From Diplolepis rosae (taxonomy: Eukaryota; Arthropoda; Insecta; Hymenoptera; Diplolepididae), in NCBI GenBank assembly GCA_030998225.1, contig JAPYXD010000555.1:4588001-4652000 (forward strand): a stretch of DNA of 64,000 nucleotides. The letters are read 5' to 3'. Position 1 is the first letter of the stretch. Each line of letters starts with the position of its first letter. Shown here piece after piece: positions 1 through 11,715 of the stretch. The notes under the pieces were generated by a model that saw only the letters and a program-made list of their open reading frames with translations, searched no databases and was not told the DNA's origin. The translations under genes were made by a program, and so were the position numbers.

Positions 1-674
1 CGTTAATGAGCTCGATATTTGGGTTCCTCACAAATTGAACGGAATTCAACTCACCAAAGGAATTTCCATTTGCCATTCACTGCTGAAACGTAACGAAACC
101 GATCCATTTTTAAAGCGAATCATAATGGGCGATGTTATGCTGAGTCTTTGATGGGATTTCAAAGGTATTTTTTTTTTGAGCTGCTCCGAAGAAAACAAAC
201 TATTAATTCGAATGCCTATTGTCGCCAGCTAACGAAATTGGACAAAGAAATTAAGGAAAAGCGACCAGAACTGGCAACTTGCAGAGGTGTCAACTTCCAT
301 CAAGATAACGCCAGACCACATACATCTTTGGTCACTCGCAGAAAATTATTAGAGTTAGGTTGGGAAGTGATGCCTTATCCACCGTATAGTCCTGACCTTG
401 CACCATCCGATTATCATTTATTCTGTTCACTTCAAAACCATTTGAATGGAAAAACATTCGATTTAAATGAGGCTGTCAAAAATGAGTTGATTCAGTTTTT
501 TGCCTCTAAGAACCAAACTTTCTACGGAAGCGGAATGATGAAGCTGACTGTAAGGTGGCAAAAGGTCATCGAACAAAATGGTCAATACATAATTGATTAA
601 TGTTTGTTATTTATATTAATAAACTTGCTTTGAAAATCATGAAAAAATACGAAATGACTTTGTTGGCAACCCAA
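1..674 (+). mobile_element. 3' part of a mariner (mellifera-type) transposon
   Basis: The sequence holds a degraded mariner transposase followed by a terminal repeat. Positions 655-674 read, as reverse complement, TTGGGTTGCCAACAAAGTCA, a mellifera-subfamily-like mariner end, followed by a TA dinucleotide at 675-676 as expected for the target duplication. The left end lies outside the window, so full length is unknown. Confidence 0.85.
2..600 (+). pseudogene. mariner transposase remnant (DD34D type)
   Basis: Cut-and-paste DNA transposase of the mariner family, which acts on its own inverted repeats. The first 147 bases, read from base 2, give residues resembling the stretch before the first catalytic Asp (VNELDIWVPHKL...RIIMGD). 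That reading stops at a TGA at 149-151. The longest downstream frame (148-600) carries the second and third catalytic motifs HQDNARPHTS and YSPDLAPSDYHLF and ends at a stop just before the 3' repeat. The usual GDEKWI-type motif is altered to GDVMLS and a coding block is missing between the two frames, so the protein cannot be functional. The N-terminal helix-turn-helix part is off the left edge. Confidence 0.85.
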
Positions 675-676
675 TA

Positions 677-1608
677 TTTATGAAAACTTAATAGTTATCA
701 TCTGCTTAAAAAAATTTGTTAAATCGCATACTTTGCTTTTGATTACTGATTAAATAGTTGACTACAATATTATTTAGAACTGATTTCAAATTAATTAGAT
801 GAGTTTGAAATTTCTGCCACTGCCTACATTATTGGAGAATTACTAGTTGCGTATCAGATAAGATACGTTGTCGACAGGTGTCCTTGTAGACAATTTCAAA
901 TTTTTATATCGCGCAGTCGAAAGAGTCTTTTTTCCACAGAAAGATTTTCAAATTTTTTAATATTATTTATAACATTTTTATTGATATGCACCGATCGTTA
1001 GGCCACAAAATGAATCAATTAATCTCGATGATAAATAATGAATATCTCCTTCAAGTGAAATTCGTATTTTGAGAAATTTTGAGATATAAATTCGAAGCGT
1101 CAAGTATGGGGTCAAGGTCAACTTGTATTCAATAAAAAAGGAAGTGATGATAACATTGGACCACACTCGGTATTCGAGTTTTTTTAAATACACTTAAATC
1201 AAAATTTATTTCTTGTTCATTCAGCCACGATGAAATGTACATTTCTCATTTTCCAGACCACAGTTGCATGTATTTGTCTTGAAATTATTCTGGTTGTAAG
1301 TAAAGCTTTTAATTTTTACTATTCTATTTTTCTGCAGAATGATATAGTTTAAAATGAAGAGCTATCCCCAAGAAAAATAGAAGGGATTTCTCATCTTAAT
1401 TTACAGAGATGACGATGAGAATCCTTGACTTCTGTGTAAATTGTATCTTGTTTACTGTAAGGGAATAATGTTTTTTATTTACTGCATCGACTTGACTCCA
1501 AAAAACACTTTTTTATTGGAAGGAATTTCTTTCTTCAGGAAAAATCTTTTGAATAAAACAATTTTTTATATCCGAATTTTTGTGCTATTTAGTCTAAAAA
1601 TTTGAGAA
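677..1608. other. intron sequence, no gene seen
   Basis: AT-rich sequence without a recognisable coding region. It contains one interspersed repeat (783-905), listed separately. Assigned to SK gene intronic or downstream sequence only by position. Confidence 0.5.
783..905 (-). repeat. interspersed repeat, family also at 33.3 and 48.7 kb
   Basis: The reverse complement reads GAAATTGTCTACAAGGACAC and continues through a CACCTGTCG...TATCTGATAC block to TGTAGGCAGTGGCAGAAATT. Related stretches occur at 33325-33425 (GTCTGCGAGGACACCTGTCG) and 48665-48755 (TGTAGGCAGTGACAAAAATT). These are three copies of one short dispersed family. No coding capacity or terminal repeats are visible. Confidence 0.65.
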
Positions 1609-2887
1609 AAAGGGCATAGCCGGGTTTCCATGTGAAATCGGCCTTGAAACCAAATCAAATTTTGCATCAACCATATGGAAGGGGTTGGGAAAGAGATTAT
1701 TTTGCCAAATTTTCAGATCATTATCTGCCATTTTAAATGAGTAATGGCGGATTTTACCATTTTCGTTTTTTTCTTTTTTTAGCTAAACTAATCATAGCAA
1801 AATTTTGAAAAAAATCGGATTCTATTTATTAGTTACCTATCGATGATTAAAACAGAATTTTTACAGATTTTTGCAAGGTGTGGAGGGGGGTAATAAAGAA
1901 TAAAAACCGTCAAAATACGCATTCTTCCAACATCTTACTATTGAAGCACATTTTATAATAACAGTAGACAAATAAAAAAAACAAAATTTATTTGATAATC
2001 AATCTCTAACACGATTTACTGCTGAAATTTTTGCAAAAATTTTGCAAAATATATTGCGAATTTTTGTTGTTGCGAAAAATCGAAATTTTTACATGCATTG
2101 TGAACAAATGGTTGATTGTCGTTATTCGCAAATCGAAATGGTGCTGCTAAAAATATCTTGTCGTATTCTTGAATAATTTTCAAAACAACAGGTTAAATTA
2201 ATTTCTCTTTGTTAAAAATAAAATACTCATTTTATCATACAAGACATCGAAAATACTCTCAAATCGTCCTCCATTTATTTTACTATTTGAAATTTTAATG
2301 AGCACAAGTAATAAGAAAAGCTCGTAATTTAAATAAGTAATTAACTTGGATTTCTGGATTTTAGAGATTGATTCCCAAATAATTTTTTTTTTTCATTTGT
2401 CTACTGTTATTATAAAATGTGCTTTAATAGTAAGATGTTGGAAGAATGCGTATTTTGATGGTTTTTATTTTTGTTCACCCCCGTCCACACCTTGAAAAAA
2501 TCTGTAAAAATTCTGTTTTAATCATCGATATGTAACTAATGAATAGAATAATTCAAAAGAGTGGTCGCACAATTCAAACATGAACAAAATTGAGTGCAAA
2601 AATTTTCTGCATCGCGAATTATGCATGAAAAAATCTGCGAAAATTTAAAAATGTGTCTTCTATTGGAAAAAACATCTCTGATTTTTTTCAAAATTTTTCT
2701 ATGATTAGTTTAGCTACAAAAAGAAAAAAACGAAAATGGTAAAATTCGCCATTACTCATTTAAAATGGCAGATAATGATTTGAAAATTCGTCAAAATAAT
2801 CTCTTGCCCAACTCCTTCCATATGGTTAATGCAAAATTTGATTTGGTTTTAAGGCCGATTTCACATGGAAACCCGGCTATGCCCTTT
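1609..2887. mobile_element. 1.3-kb foldback (long inverted repeat) element
   Basis: The ends are inverted copies of each other: AAAGGGCATAGCCGGGTTTC at 1609 is mirrored by GAAACCCGGCTATGCCCTTT ending at 2887. The arms run about 1609-1990 and 2390-2887. The right arm holds roughly 115 extra bases (about 2548-2665) absent from the left. The interior is AT-rich with no credible reading frame. No clean target duplication is visible. It is a non-autonomous inverted-repeat transposon of unassigned superfamily. Confidence 0.85.
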
Positions 2888-3890
2888 ATAGAATAGTGAG
2901 AAAGCTTTATAACTACAAATAAGTAAAGTCGAATAAGTTAATGTCGGAGGAAACTGAGGATAGAAAATGAAATATTTATCTACTTGCGATTTAGTGGTAT
3001 GGAGCAGCTTACTTACTTAGAGAAAAACGAAGGTTTTCGTGTTCTGACAGTCCCTACTTTATTAGAAACGCACCCTATATTTCTAAAAAAGCTTTCTTTG
3101 GCCTTTGACCATATTGTAACTCAAAGTCTGAGGAAAATTAAGAATATTTTGAAGAGTCTTTATTTTATTAAAAATATCTGAATATTCCTGATCTGGTAAC
3201 ATTTTATTTGGTATACTAAATAAAAACCTTCAATGCAGGCTCTTTTTAAAATATACTATCCTCATTTTTTGTAAAGGTTGTAAAAGAGAGCTTTATTAGT
3301 TTTCTTTCTTAGTGGATAAAAAAGTCTCAGGACTTCATAAGTCCACAAGAAAATCTTAATGCGTCCTATGAACTCATCATTAACTTTACCAAGAAGCCGT
3401 TATTGGATAAGTTCAGAATTTTCGATAGAAGAATATCAATTGGGGAAACGAGTTTTTGCCTCAGAATACAAAAGCTGCAAATAAACTATTTAGGGGTTGA
3501 ATAAAAGTATATAAATACTCATTAATTAAGCAATAATTAAGATAAGTGTTCTTAACATTGCAGGGTTCTTCCTAGTGTAACGTTTACAAATTAAATAGAC
3601 TTCTGGGATTTTCAAGGATATGTTTTAACTATAAATTCCGGCATTGTAAACTCATGGTCATGCAAAATGGAATATCAACTAAATGATTTGTGAAATTGAA
3701 TAGAAATCGATAAGGAAAGTCTGTCGGCTTCTAAGTGTTTATTATTGAGAAAATTTCTTTTGGAAAATTCGTTTTTCATCATTTTTAACATTTGGGAGTA
3801 ACGGGACCTTCTTTAGTGTCTTTTACTTAATTTTACAATTTTTTAACTTGATATATAATTTTGTATGGGGATGAGTTAACACAAAAATCA
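2888..3890. other. about 1 kb without a gene
   Basis: AT-rich non-coding sequence. The 65-codon open frame at 2984-3181 has no recognisable motif and I do not treat it as a gene. Confidence 0.5.
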
Positions 3891-5085
3891 AAGTCGGTAA
3901 CGTAGGAATCTACGTTAAATGCATGGTCTGGAGATTATGTATGACTTATCCGATCCCCATCTTACCGACACTTTTTTCATCCTTCACATTTCCACATTAC
4001 TTGAGATATGGAGTTAAAACTTTAACTAATTAAGTAAAAAGTAATAAAGAACGTTTATCCGGCTCTAAATTTTTATAATTATAAAAAAAAGTGTTTCAAA
4101 AAATAAATGTTTTCATAATTATAAATATTTAGGAGCAGATAAACGTTCATTTAAGTTATTTACCTAATTGATCAAAGTTTTCAAGGACAAAAAAAATTGT
4201 CGGTAAGGTAGGGATCGGGTAAGTCATACATGACTTTCAAATGTTTCTTAGATTTTTTAAGGCCATGTCTAACTTATACGATCCCTACCTTACCGACACC
4301 CTTTTCGTCCTTCAATATTACCATATTAATGGTCTTAAAAAGTTTCTTAGAATTTTTCAAGGCTATGTTCTCACTTATCCGAGTCCTACCTTACCGACAC
4401 TTTTTTTTGGCCCTTCGCATTCCCACACTGAGAAATTCAAATTTACAATTTTTTCTAAACTACGTTTTAATTTAGGGAATACTTATCATTGTGAGAATTT
4501 TTTGCAGTGAAATATTGAATTTTAGATTAACTATATTATAATTTACTATAACTTATACTGAAGATTCATATCATTTTTCGAATCTTTAGTATTTTGACTG
4601 CAAAAAATTTCTAGTCCGCTATAGAAATAATTACTATTGCACCTCTATTTTCCCTAGATTCCTAATATTTCTTAGAATTATCATTATTAAAAAAAACATA
4701 TATTGCTATACAAAGTTTCTCCGTTCACATTACTTGAGATATTGAGTCGAAACTTCGAGTAATCAAGTAAGAAACAGTAAAGAAAGTTTATCGACTCCTA
4801 AATATTTATAATTATGAAAAAGAAATTTCCTGAAGTTTTTTTTTATAATCATAAACATTTCAGTCCATGAACGTTCTTTACTGATTTTTACTTGATTATA
4901 AAAAAGACATTTTCTGAAATTTTTTTATTCATAATTATAAAAATTCTGGATCAGACAAACGTTCTTTACTGATTTTTACTTGATTACTCAAAGTTTTAAC
5001 CCGATATCTCAATTTATGTGAGAATGCGAAGGGCGAAGAAAAAGTGTCGGTAAAGTAGGAATCAGATAAGTAAGACATGGGCTTA
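3890..5085. repeat. cluster of TTAA-target MITE fragments (GGCCATG family)
   Basis: Several inverted and direct pieces share the motif CTTATCCGATCCCTACCTTACCGACAC or its complement: 3942-4225 (an inverted pair about 290 bp long), a left end after TTAA at about 4258, a partial copy near 4370-4430, and a right end at about 5040-5080 (GTGTCGGTAAAGTAGGAATC...CATGGGC then TTAA). The intact relative is at 42984-43315. The cluster looks like repeated insertion into the same family. Confidence 0.75.
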
Positions 5086-5741
5086 AAAATTCTGCAAAAT
5101 GGCAATTTGGAAAAAATTCATGTTTTTAAATTTGTTCTCTAAATTATAATTATAACGTGAAATGAATGTCTAAGGAATAAATCTGCTAAGTTTCAAGTAC
5201 GATTAGATGATTAGTTTATGAAATATAATGCCCGACAATAACAAAAATGTCGCTTTGAGAAAAACGCGTTTTAATTTTTATGTACCTACAGTATTATGGC
5301 ATTTTCTCCGACGTATGCTCGCTTGGAGTTTTAAGTTTTAAAAAATCCCTCCATCCTGAAAGATCAACAAACACTATCTTTTAACCCATCTCTCCCAAAA
5401 ACCCCAAATTACCTTTTTCCTTCTGCCCTAGCCTTCAGTTTCCAGATAAAAGTCTAAAGTACTCGATCTTGCGGTCCCTAAATATGCCTAAAAATCCCCT
5501 GTGACAGTATCCGATTCTGATAAATGTAATTGACGAAGTCACGATATTCACTAGTTAACACATGACATGAGTTGAATTTCATAAGAAGTTTTACACTAAA
5601 TTAAAATTAAAAACTCAAAGAAACGTTTAAAATAATTTTATTGATTTTTGAAATTTATTCCTGATACTTTGGCACTATAAATTATACGAGTTAAACTGTG
5701 AGGAATCGTAAAAAATCGATTTTTTTTAATTTTCACATTGA
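5086..5741. other. no gene seen
   Basis: AT-rich intron-like sequence without repeats or coding motifs that I can identify. Confidence 0.45.
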
Positions 5742-6407
5742 GGTAGTTTTCATCCACGAAAATTAGACCTCAGGCAAAAATAGATAATTTTGCTTTCAAA
5801 AATAGCAATATTATTATTGAAGGGCTATTTTGAAAGAGAAAAGATTATTTTCCACGAAAAAAATTTGAAACACAGAAAAATAATTTTATTAATAAATTTT
5901 ATTTTTGACCCAATTTTTTTTCTTATCGCTTCTTACCAAATTTAAAATAATTATGCGATTCTAATAAATCATGAATCATTTTTTCAGAGAAAAGATTTCC
6001 CGCAACTTCACCGTTTCTAATTTTTAAAAATAAATTCTTTAATGGCTGAAACCAATAAAAAAAAATTTTCCAAAACGAAATTTTTATAAACAAATTGCTG
6101 GATTTGATAATAATTTATTCATTTTAGAAAATTGAAAATGGTTAAGTTGTAGGGAATCTTTTTCTTGTAAAAGTGATTTGTACTTTATTAAAATCGCATA
6201 ATTTTTTAAAATTTGGTAAGAAGCGATAAGGAAAAAAATTAGGTCAAAAATAAAATTTATTAATAAAATTATTCTTCTGTATTTCAAATTTTTTCATGGA
6301 AATTAATCTTTTCTCTTTCAAAATAGCCCTTCAATAATAATATTGCTATTCTTGAAAGCAAACTTATCTATTTTGTCCTGAGGTCTAATTTTCGTGGATC
6401 AACTACA
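5742..6407. mobile_element. 666-bp TTAA-flanked inverted-repeat MITE, copy 1
   Basis: It starts GGTAGTTTTCATCCACGAAA after TTGA (one change from TTAA) and ends in the inverted sequence before TTAA at 6408-6411. The arms share GAAAATTAGACCTCAGG and AGCAATATTATTATTGAAGG with their complements. Related copies are at 34544-35068 and 56495-57160; the latter is also 666 bp. No coding capacity. Confidence 0.88.
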
Positions 6408-6411
6408 TTAA

Positions 6412-7506
6412 CAATAGATTTAATTACATTATTTTGAAATAAATAAAATAATTAAATATATAAAATGAATAAATAAATAAAATAATTTTAAATCTTATAA
6501 TAAAATCTACATAGAAAAATTGTTTTAGGATAGTGTTACATTTATTTTATCCAGAGGTTTATTTATCTATTTGTAGATCTAACATGTAATTTAGGAAAGA
6601 AATTACTTATTTTGTAGAAAGTAGAATAATTAACCAGCAGAAGCCAATAGACCTCAACACTAATTATTCTGTCTTTATTGATCGTATAATTAGCAATGAA
6701 TATTACGTTTTCCATTCATAGGTAGTGTTTCTTTTTCTTTTGTACTTTTCTGAAGCAAAATATTAGATGAAACGTTGAGTTTCCAAAAAAGCAAAGACTT
6801 TTATCTTTTAATTTCTGGCGTAAGTAAACATAAGCTGTATTCGACTATGGAAGCGGAAAGCTGGTTGATTTGTATTCCTTAGGGTTCCAACCCTAAGTCC
6901 AACACCACTGCGCATAAATGGGTCAATATAATACAGAAGGTATTAAGCAGGCGACATATTTTCTAATGTGGAGTGCCAATTACAATTAAATGCTTACATC
7001 AGTAAAACATAATAAACATTAAAGAGCAGGATATCTACTGCAATATATTTTGTATTTTCGAGGTTCTTTCCACTAAGTGTATAATAACGAAATTCTGAGA
7101 AATAAAATGTCACCTTGCTTAAGATTCGACTATAGTTTTCTGTTTAATTAAAAAGGATCCTGTAGAAATTCGCTATTTAATGAACCAGAAAAAGATCTTC
7201 TATTTTCAAGATTAGCGTTATTTTTTATTAAATTTAAATCACCAGACAGAAAGTTATAAACTAATTAAGAGATGAAAATAAATTAATTGAAAGATCAAAT
7301 TTTTGTTAATAAAGTAGAATAAAAGGATTATAAAGTAAATTATTTTGTACCTTACTGAAATTTAGTGTAATGTCAGTATGGTCCACTGTTCAAATGGAAC
7401 ATAGTAAAAAAATCATATTTTCTACGATAGGAATTAATATAAAAATCTCTCCGTGTTGCTATACGGTCAAAAAAAAGGGTGTAGTTCCGAATAGCTGAAT
7501 TCTCCG
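6412..7506. other. about 1.1 kb without a gene
   Basis: AT-rich non-coding sequence. No inverted-repeat ends or protein motifs recognised. Confidence 0.45.
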
Positions 7507-7786
7507 ATTTTCTTCAAACTTCGTATACTTATGTATATCGACGCGCTGATTACGAATATGATAGCGAAAATGAGCGACAAGACGATTTTCATGGTGAAAC
7601 CATGAAAAAACCATAAAAATGATGGTTTTTTTCGTTTATCTAAGCCAATACGCAAAATTTCATAAAATCATTCAAACAAAAGTTATAGATCTCATCGAGA
7701 TACACATTTTTTGTTTGAAACATTTTTTTCTACGGGTGATACTTTTCGAGAAAATTAGTGATACATCTGATGAAATCTAACAGATT

Positions 7787-7966
7787 TCAGTGCAATAAGC
7801 GACAAGTCTGTCTCCACCCTCCGTGCTCATAGTACTTACAGGCGTGTGTTTCTTGCATGCATTCATTATTTTCGAAGTTTTCTCCAGAGTCTCCAGTAAT
7901 AAGAGATTCCAAATAAGTACTTTTCCCGACACCAGTATTACCGTACAAATTTGCATAATATTTATA
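7787..7966 (-). pseudogene. P-loop GTPase fragment (AIG1/GIMAP- or septin-like)
   Basis: The minus strand between a stop at 7967-7969 and a TGA at 7787-7789 reads about 59 residues. Near its start is NLYGNTGVGKSTYLESLITG, containing a canonical Walker A motif (GxxxxGKST). This is followed by a Cys/His-containing segment (ECMQETHACKYYEH). Walker A followed at once by a hydrophobic helix is typical of TRAFAC-class GTPases. No switch or G4 motif follows, because the frame ends close to the foldback arm. It has no start codon. I read it as a captured or left-over coding piece inside a transposon. The exact family is uncertain. Confidence 0.55.
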
Positions 7967-8025
7967 TTATAGAACCTGTAAGGTTATCCCAATCGTTGGC
8001 GTAGCCAACAACCAGGGGGTTGGAA

Positions 8026-9060
8026 CCAGGTGCGAATTGACCGTCGGCCCACGGTTGGGCCAACCTTGTTAAAGTTGGTCCAACCTTGTTAGCCAGAGGT
8101 CGGGTCAACTAGTGAAATGATAACGCTATCCGTCCATTGGCGTGAACAGTTGGCCCGACGCTGGGTGCCGGAGATGGGCCGTCCTAGGTCAAAATATGCT
8201 TGTACCCGTGTAGAAAATGAAATCAGGGCAGTATCAGGCCCTGATCAGGTACATTATTTGATTACTATATTATTAGTACGTTATTGATACATTATTTGTA
8301 ATTGCACGCTTGAATTAAAAATTTCATATTCGCTTTTGGATTCGAACCCTCTAACCTACCTATATTATCTACATAACTAAACGCATTCCTAACGCCTAAA
8401 GCCTCTCGGCTATTCTCGCTTGCCATATTCCGAATAAAATCTCGCTTATAAGCTACTGCTGCAAAAGCCGTATAAGATGGGTCTGTAGCCTGTTAATGAG
8501 AAATGTTTTTGTTTCAATTATTTTAATCAGTTATGGGTTTAAAATTTTTACACTTTCAATGACTGAATTAAATTTCTATATAACACAGTATTTTTGTATG
8601 AAACTTGGAAAAAACTTTTTTATCAAAAACCTTATCTTATAAGAAGTTGTATACTTTAGAAGTACACATTCTTACAGTACTTTAGTAATAATTTACATAG
8701 TATACAACTCTTTACATTTTAATGTCAAGATTTTTTTTTATAGGGCAATGTCCGCACGGTTATAATCTAGTTGATAATATGCCGACGATTGGTTCAACCA
8801 TGGCCCAGAGGTGGGCCGACCAAACTATCACGGTCATCTATGGTAATTCGCCAAGGTTGGCCCGATAGTCGGTTCGAGTCTGGGCCATAGTTGAGCCGAC
8901 GGTCGGGCACATCTTTGGTTGCCGATGTTGGCTGCCAGAGTTGGTAAAACCGAAGATACCACAGTTGGCCCAACTATGGTCACCAAACCTTGATCGCCAG
9001 AGTAGGGCCAACCGTGGCCCGATGGTCCAACACAGGCAGCCGACTGAAATTCGCACCTGG
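8026..9060. mobile_element. nested GC-rich element with CCAGGTGCGAATT ends
   Basis: Perfect 13-bp inverted ends CCAGGTGCGAATT occur at 8026-8038 and (inverted) 9048-9060. The outer 150-300 bp of each side are filled with degenerate repeats of the type TTGGCCCAACTATGG, unusually G/C-rich for this window. The centre is AT-rich and carries a tRNA-like promoter pair. No target duplication could be confirmed. Subterminal repeat arrays like this are known transposase-binding regions in several DNA transposon families. Confidence 0.7.
8338..8412 (-). repeat. tRNA-like Pol III A/B boxes (SINE-like or tRNA relic)
   Basis: On the minus strand TAGCCGAGAGG (8402-8412) matches the A-box consensus. GGTTCGAATCC (8338-8348) is a perfect B box, 53 bases further on. 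The spacing fits a class II (Leu/Ser-like) tRNA with a long variable arm. The flanks do not fold into a clean acceptor stem, so I call it a tRNA-derived relic and not a tRNA gene. Confidence 0.5.
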
Positions 9061-9513
9061 GGAGGGGGGGCGACCCCCCAATAGGAGGGTTCGGGGACTA
9101 GCCCCCGACAGACGGAATTGATTCATTTATTTTTCGTACTAGGAGAACATATTTTTATTGCAGGTGATTCATCGAAGTCCAATAACCTGTTTTCCATTGA
9201 GGAGACAGAACCTTACGGTTCTTAGTGAGAAAGAGTTCGTCGAAGATATCAGATGTATCACTAATTTTCTCGAAAAGTATCACTCGTAGAAAAAAAATGT
9301 TTCAAACAAAAAATGTGTATCTCGATGAGATCTATAACTTTTGTTTGAATGATTTTGTGAAATTTTGCGTATTGGCTTAGATAAACGAAAAAAACCATAA
9401 TTTTTATGGTTTTTTCATGGTTTCACCATGAAAATCGTCTTGTCGCTCATTTTCGCTATCATATTCGTAATCAGCGCGTCGATATACATAAGTATACGAA
9501 GTTTGAAGAAAAT

Positions 9514-10239
9514 AAGGAATAATTTATCTTATTTTAAAAAGTCTGAAAACGTAATTTGTTAAAATAAAATAAATTTATATTTGTTCTGTGTTTTTACTTC
9601 GAATTGAAGAGATGAAGTTGAAAAAACGATTTCTTAAATTTAAATAAAACTTTTCTGGGTGAGTGGGAATTTGAAATTATTCTGTTTCTACTCTTAAGTA
9701 GTGTTGTATAGTTATTTTCTGCAGATTGATTATTCTAATAGTTATAGTATGAAGGAATTGTTATCGAGCAGCGTGAAATATTGATTTTGGATTTAGTCAC
9801 ATCGGCGAAGTTATAATAGAGTGCGTATTATGTACAGTGCAACATATAACCTACTATAATTAATTACACTCTGTCTGTGATGTGGCTTAGTTAATGTTTG
9901 ATAATAACTGTAATGTTCAATTGAAACAATATAAAGTTAGTGCATAAAATATCCTCATCCATTTCTGTATTATAGAATGCTACAAATATCTATTATAACT
10001 CATATAAAAATGTCAAAGAAACGTACCTAATATAGGATGCCCAGTTTATTTTAATTAATTCTCAAAAGTCGATCAGCCGAATTAAAAATAAGCTTGTTAT
10101 TTTATGTTTACTATTATTTTAAAGAGGATTTATGATGAAAAATTCAAAGAAGATGTATCAGAAATTCTTACATGATTATTTATAAAACTAGTCGATTACA
10201 TTCTGGATTTTATTAACCCCTTGAACTAATTACTAATTT
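9514..10239. other. about 0.7 kb without a gene
   Basis: AT-rich sequence with no motif or repeat recognised. Confidence 0.45.
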
Positions 10240-10365
10240 TTGAAATCATTTCAGTCAATTATGTCGATCATTAGAAGAGTGTATCACTCACCATGATAAC
10301 GGAACTCTAATGTATCGACCTTATCAACCTGTGATTTAGAATTGACTTTAACGTCATTTTCATGT
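10240..10365 (+). repeat. direct repeat, left copy (partner 11866-11980)
   Basis: The block containing CATTAGAAGAGTGTATCACT and CCTGTGATTTAGAATTGACT recurs about 1.6 kb downstream at 11866-11980 in the same orientation with scattered differences. The interval between holds a SINE-like inverted repeat and several MITEs. It could be a local duplication or two copies of a dispersed family. It lacks the TG...CA ends of an LTR. Confidence 0.7.
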
Positions 10366-10424
10366 CAAGATGGAACTTTTTATATATTTGGAAGATATTC
10401 TCTGTGAAAAAGGAATGCTTTGAC

Positions 10425-10800
10425 TCCGCTGGGTATCAAACCCAGGACCTTTCGATTGCCGCCCGAGTCGAAATCTCGAGCAAGTTTTACGTTTTTCGGT
10501 ACTGCTTAGATTCTGCTTCTTCTCATTTACCACTGCTTTGATACTTTTCAAAATATTCAGAACCTGAATTAATCCTTATTCGTTACGCTGTCAAAACAGA
10601 AGCAAACACAATGTAATTTTTCCCCCTGAAAAACTTCTCAAACGTGGACAAATTGCCTTTTTCAGCACAGTTCGACTTAAACAAGGGGCTAGTTTCAGGT
10701 TCTAAATACATTGAAGAGTATCAAAGCAGTGGCAAATGAGAAGAAGCAGGAGGTAAGCAGTACCTAAAAACGTAAAACTTGCTCGAGATTTCGACTCGGG
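10425..10800. repeat. inverted repeat with tRNA-like B box
   Basis: The arm 10450-10566 (CCCGAGTCGAAATCTCGAGC through ATTCAGAACCTGA) is repeated inverted at 10696-10800. On the minus strand CTGGGTTTGATACCCAG (about 10434-10450) resembles a T-arm/B box, so the left arm may be tRNA-derived. The minus-strand open frame 10360-10551 covers this arm and has no known domain. Confidence 0.55.
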
Positions 10801-11216
10801 GTTCCACAATATGTAGCACTTAAAAGTAACGAAGTTTTTTCAAATAGAGGAAAAATAATTATCTTCTATTGAGAGGAGTAATTTTGTATCAAATTTTGAT
10901 GTAGGAAAAGAATCTCTGTTTTTTATATTTATTTTTGCGAGACAATAATTATTTTATCACACATCAGATATTTCTGAAACTTTCGAAATTAGAAGATTTG
11001 TATTTTAATATTATCTCACTCTGACATCAGTATCCATAAGTAAAGAAACGAAATAATATATCATTTCGATTTAAAATAAATATAGCATTAAAATTAAAAA
11101 TAGTTAATCCTTATTTATATACATTTCTCATAAACGTTTTATGTATTTTTCATTTAAATTGAAATATTCAAAAAATGTTATAACTTTAATTTAAATCCTA
11201 AGATGAAATATTTACA
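10801..11216. other. about 0.4 kb without a gene
   Basis: AT-rich non-coding sequence, nothing recognised. Confidence 0.45.
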
Positions 11217-11310
11217 CACGGAGAAAAAATAGACTATAAAATTTAATTTTTTGTGTAATTGATGTTAAAGGTGTTTTAATAAATGGAGGCCACTTATGCT
11301 TCCATTTATA

Positions 11311-11529
11311 CACAGAGAAAAATGGTTGTTTAGTTTTAATATTTAGATTTTTAACTATGGGACAGCTATCTTATATGTTTAGTTATATTATCCAGATATT
11401 CAGCTGTAATATCTAAGATGTTAAAATATGCAAAGATTAATATCTTGGATATTACAGTTGAACATCTAGATATTACAATTGAACATATAAGATCGCTGTC
11501 CCATAGTTAAACATCCATTTTTTTCTGTG
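11311..11529. mobile_element. 219-bp palindromic MITE nested by TA target
   Basis: It begins CACAGAGAAAAATGG after TA (11309-11310) and ends CCATTTTTTTCTGTG before TA (11530-11531). The inner part is palindromic: the TAACTATGGGACAGCTATCT block pairs with GATCGCTGTCCCATAGTTA. A close relative lies at 26628-26842. Confidence 0.85.
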
Positions 11530-11542
11530 TAAAATTTAATAA

Positions 11543-11715
11543 CCAGGTCCAGTGGTTATAGGACAGCCACTTGAATTATAAAAAGTATAATCACGATTAT
11601 AAGCCATATAATTTTAGAACGGTTAAAACATAGAATACATTGTAGGTTATGTCACTTATAATCAGGATTATACTATTTATAATATAAATAGCTGTCCCAT
11701 AGTCACTGGACCTGG
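11543..11715. mobile_element. 173-bp palindromic MITE (CCAGGTCCAGTGG ends)
   Basis: CCAGGTCCAGTGGTTATAGG at 11543 is mirrored by GTCACTGGACCTGG ending at 11715. The inner segments ATTATAAAAAGTATAATC and CAGGATTATACTATTTATAAT also pair. No coding capacity. Confidence 0.8.

Larger units (their letters stand above)
7507..9513. mobile_element. 2.0-kb foldback element with about 260-bp arms
   Basis: Near-identical inverted arms lie at 7507-7770 and 9249-9513. They share, for example, GATTTTCATGGTGAAACCAT and ATACACATTTTTTGTTTGAA with their complements. Between the arms are a P-loop GTPase fragment (7787-7966), a nested GC-rich element (8026-9060) and a G/C-rich stretch at 9060-9115. The arms contain the open frame 7467-7655 on the minus strand, which I regard as chance coding. 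Superfamily unassigned. Confidence 0.85.

Noticed and set aside
7467..7655. Lysine-rich hydrophobic 62-codon frame resembling a small membrane protein
   Set aside because: It lies in a foldback arm and is mirrored at 9249-9513 with frame differences, so it is not conserved as coding.
8332..8430. Functional tRNA gene on the minus strand
   Set aside because: A and B boxes are good but acceptor and anticodon stems do not form convincingly.
8838..9056. 72-codon open frame on the minus strand
   Set aside because: It is read entirely through the TTGGCCCAAC-type repeat array; composition explains the openness.
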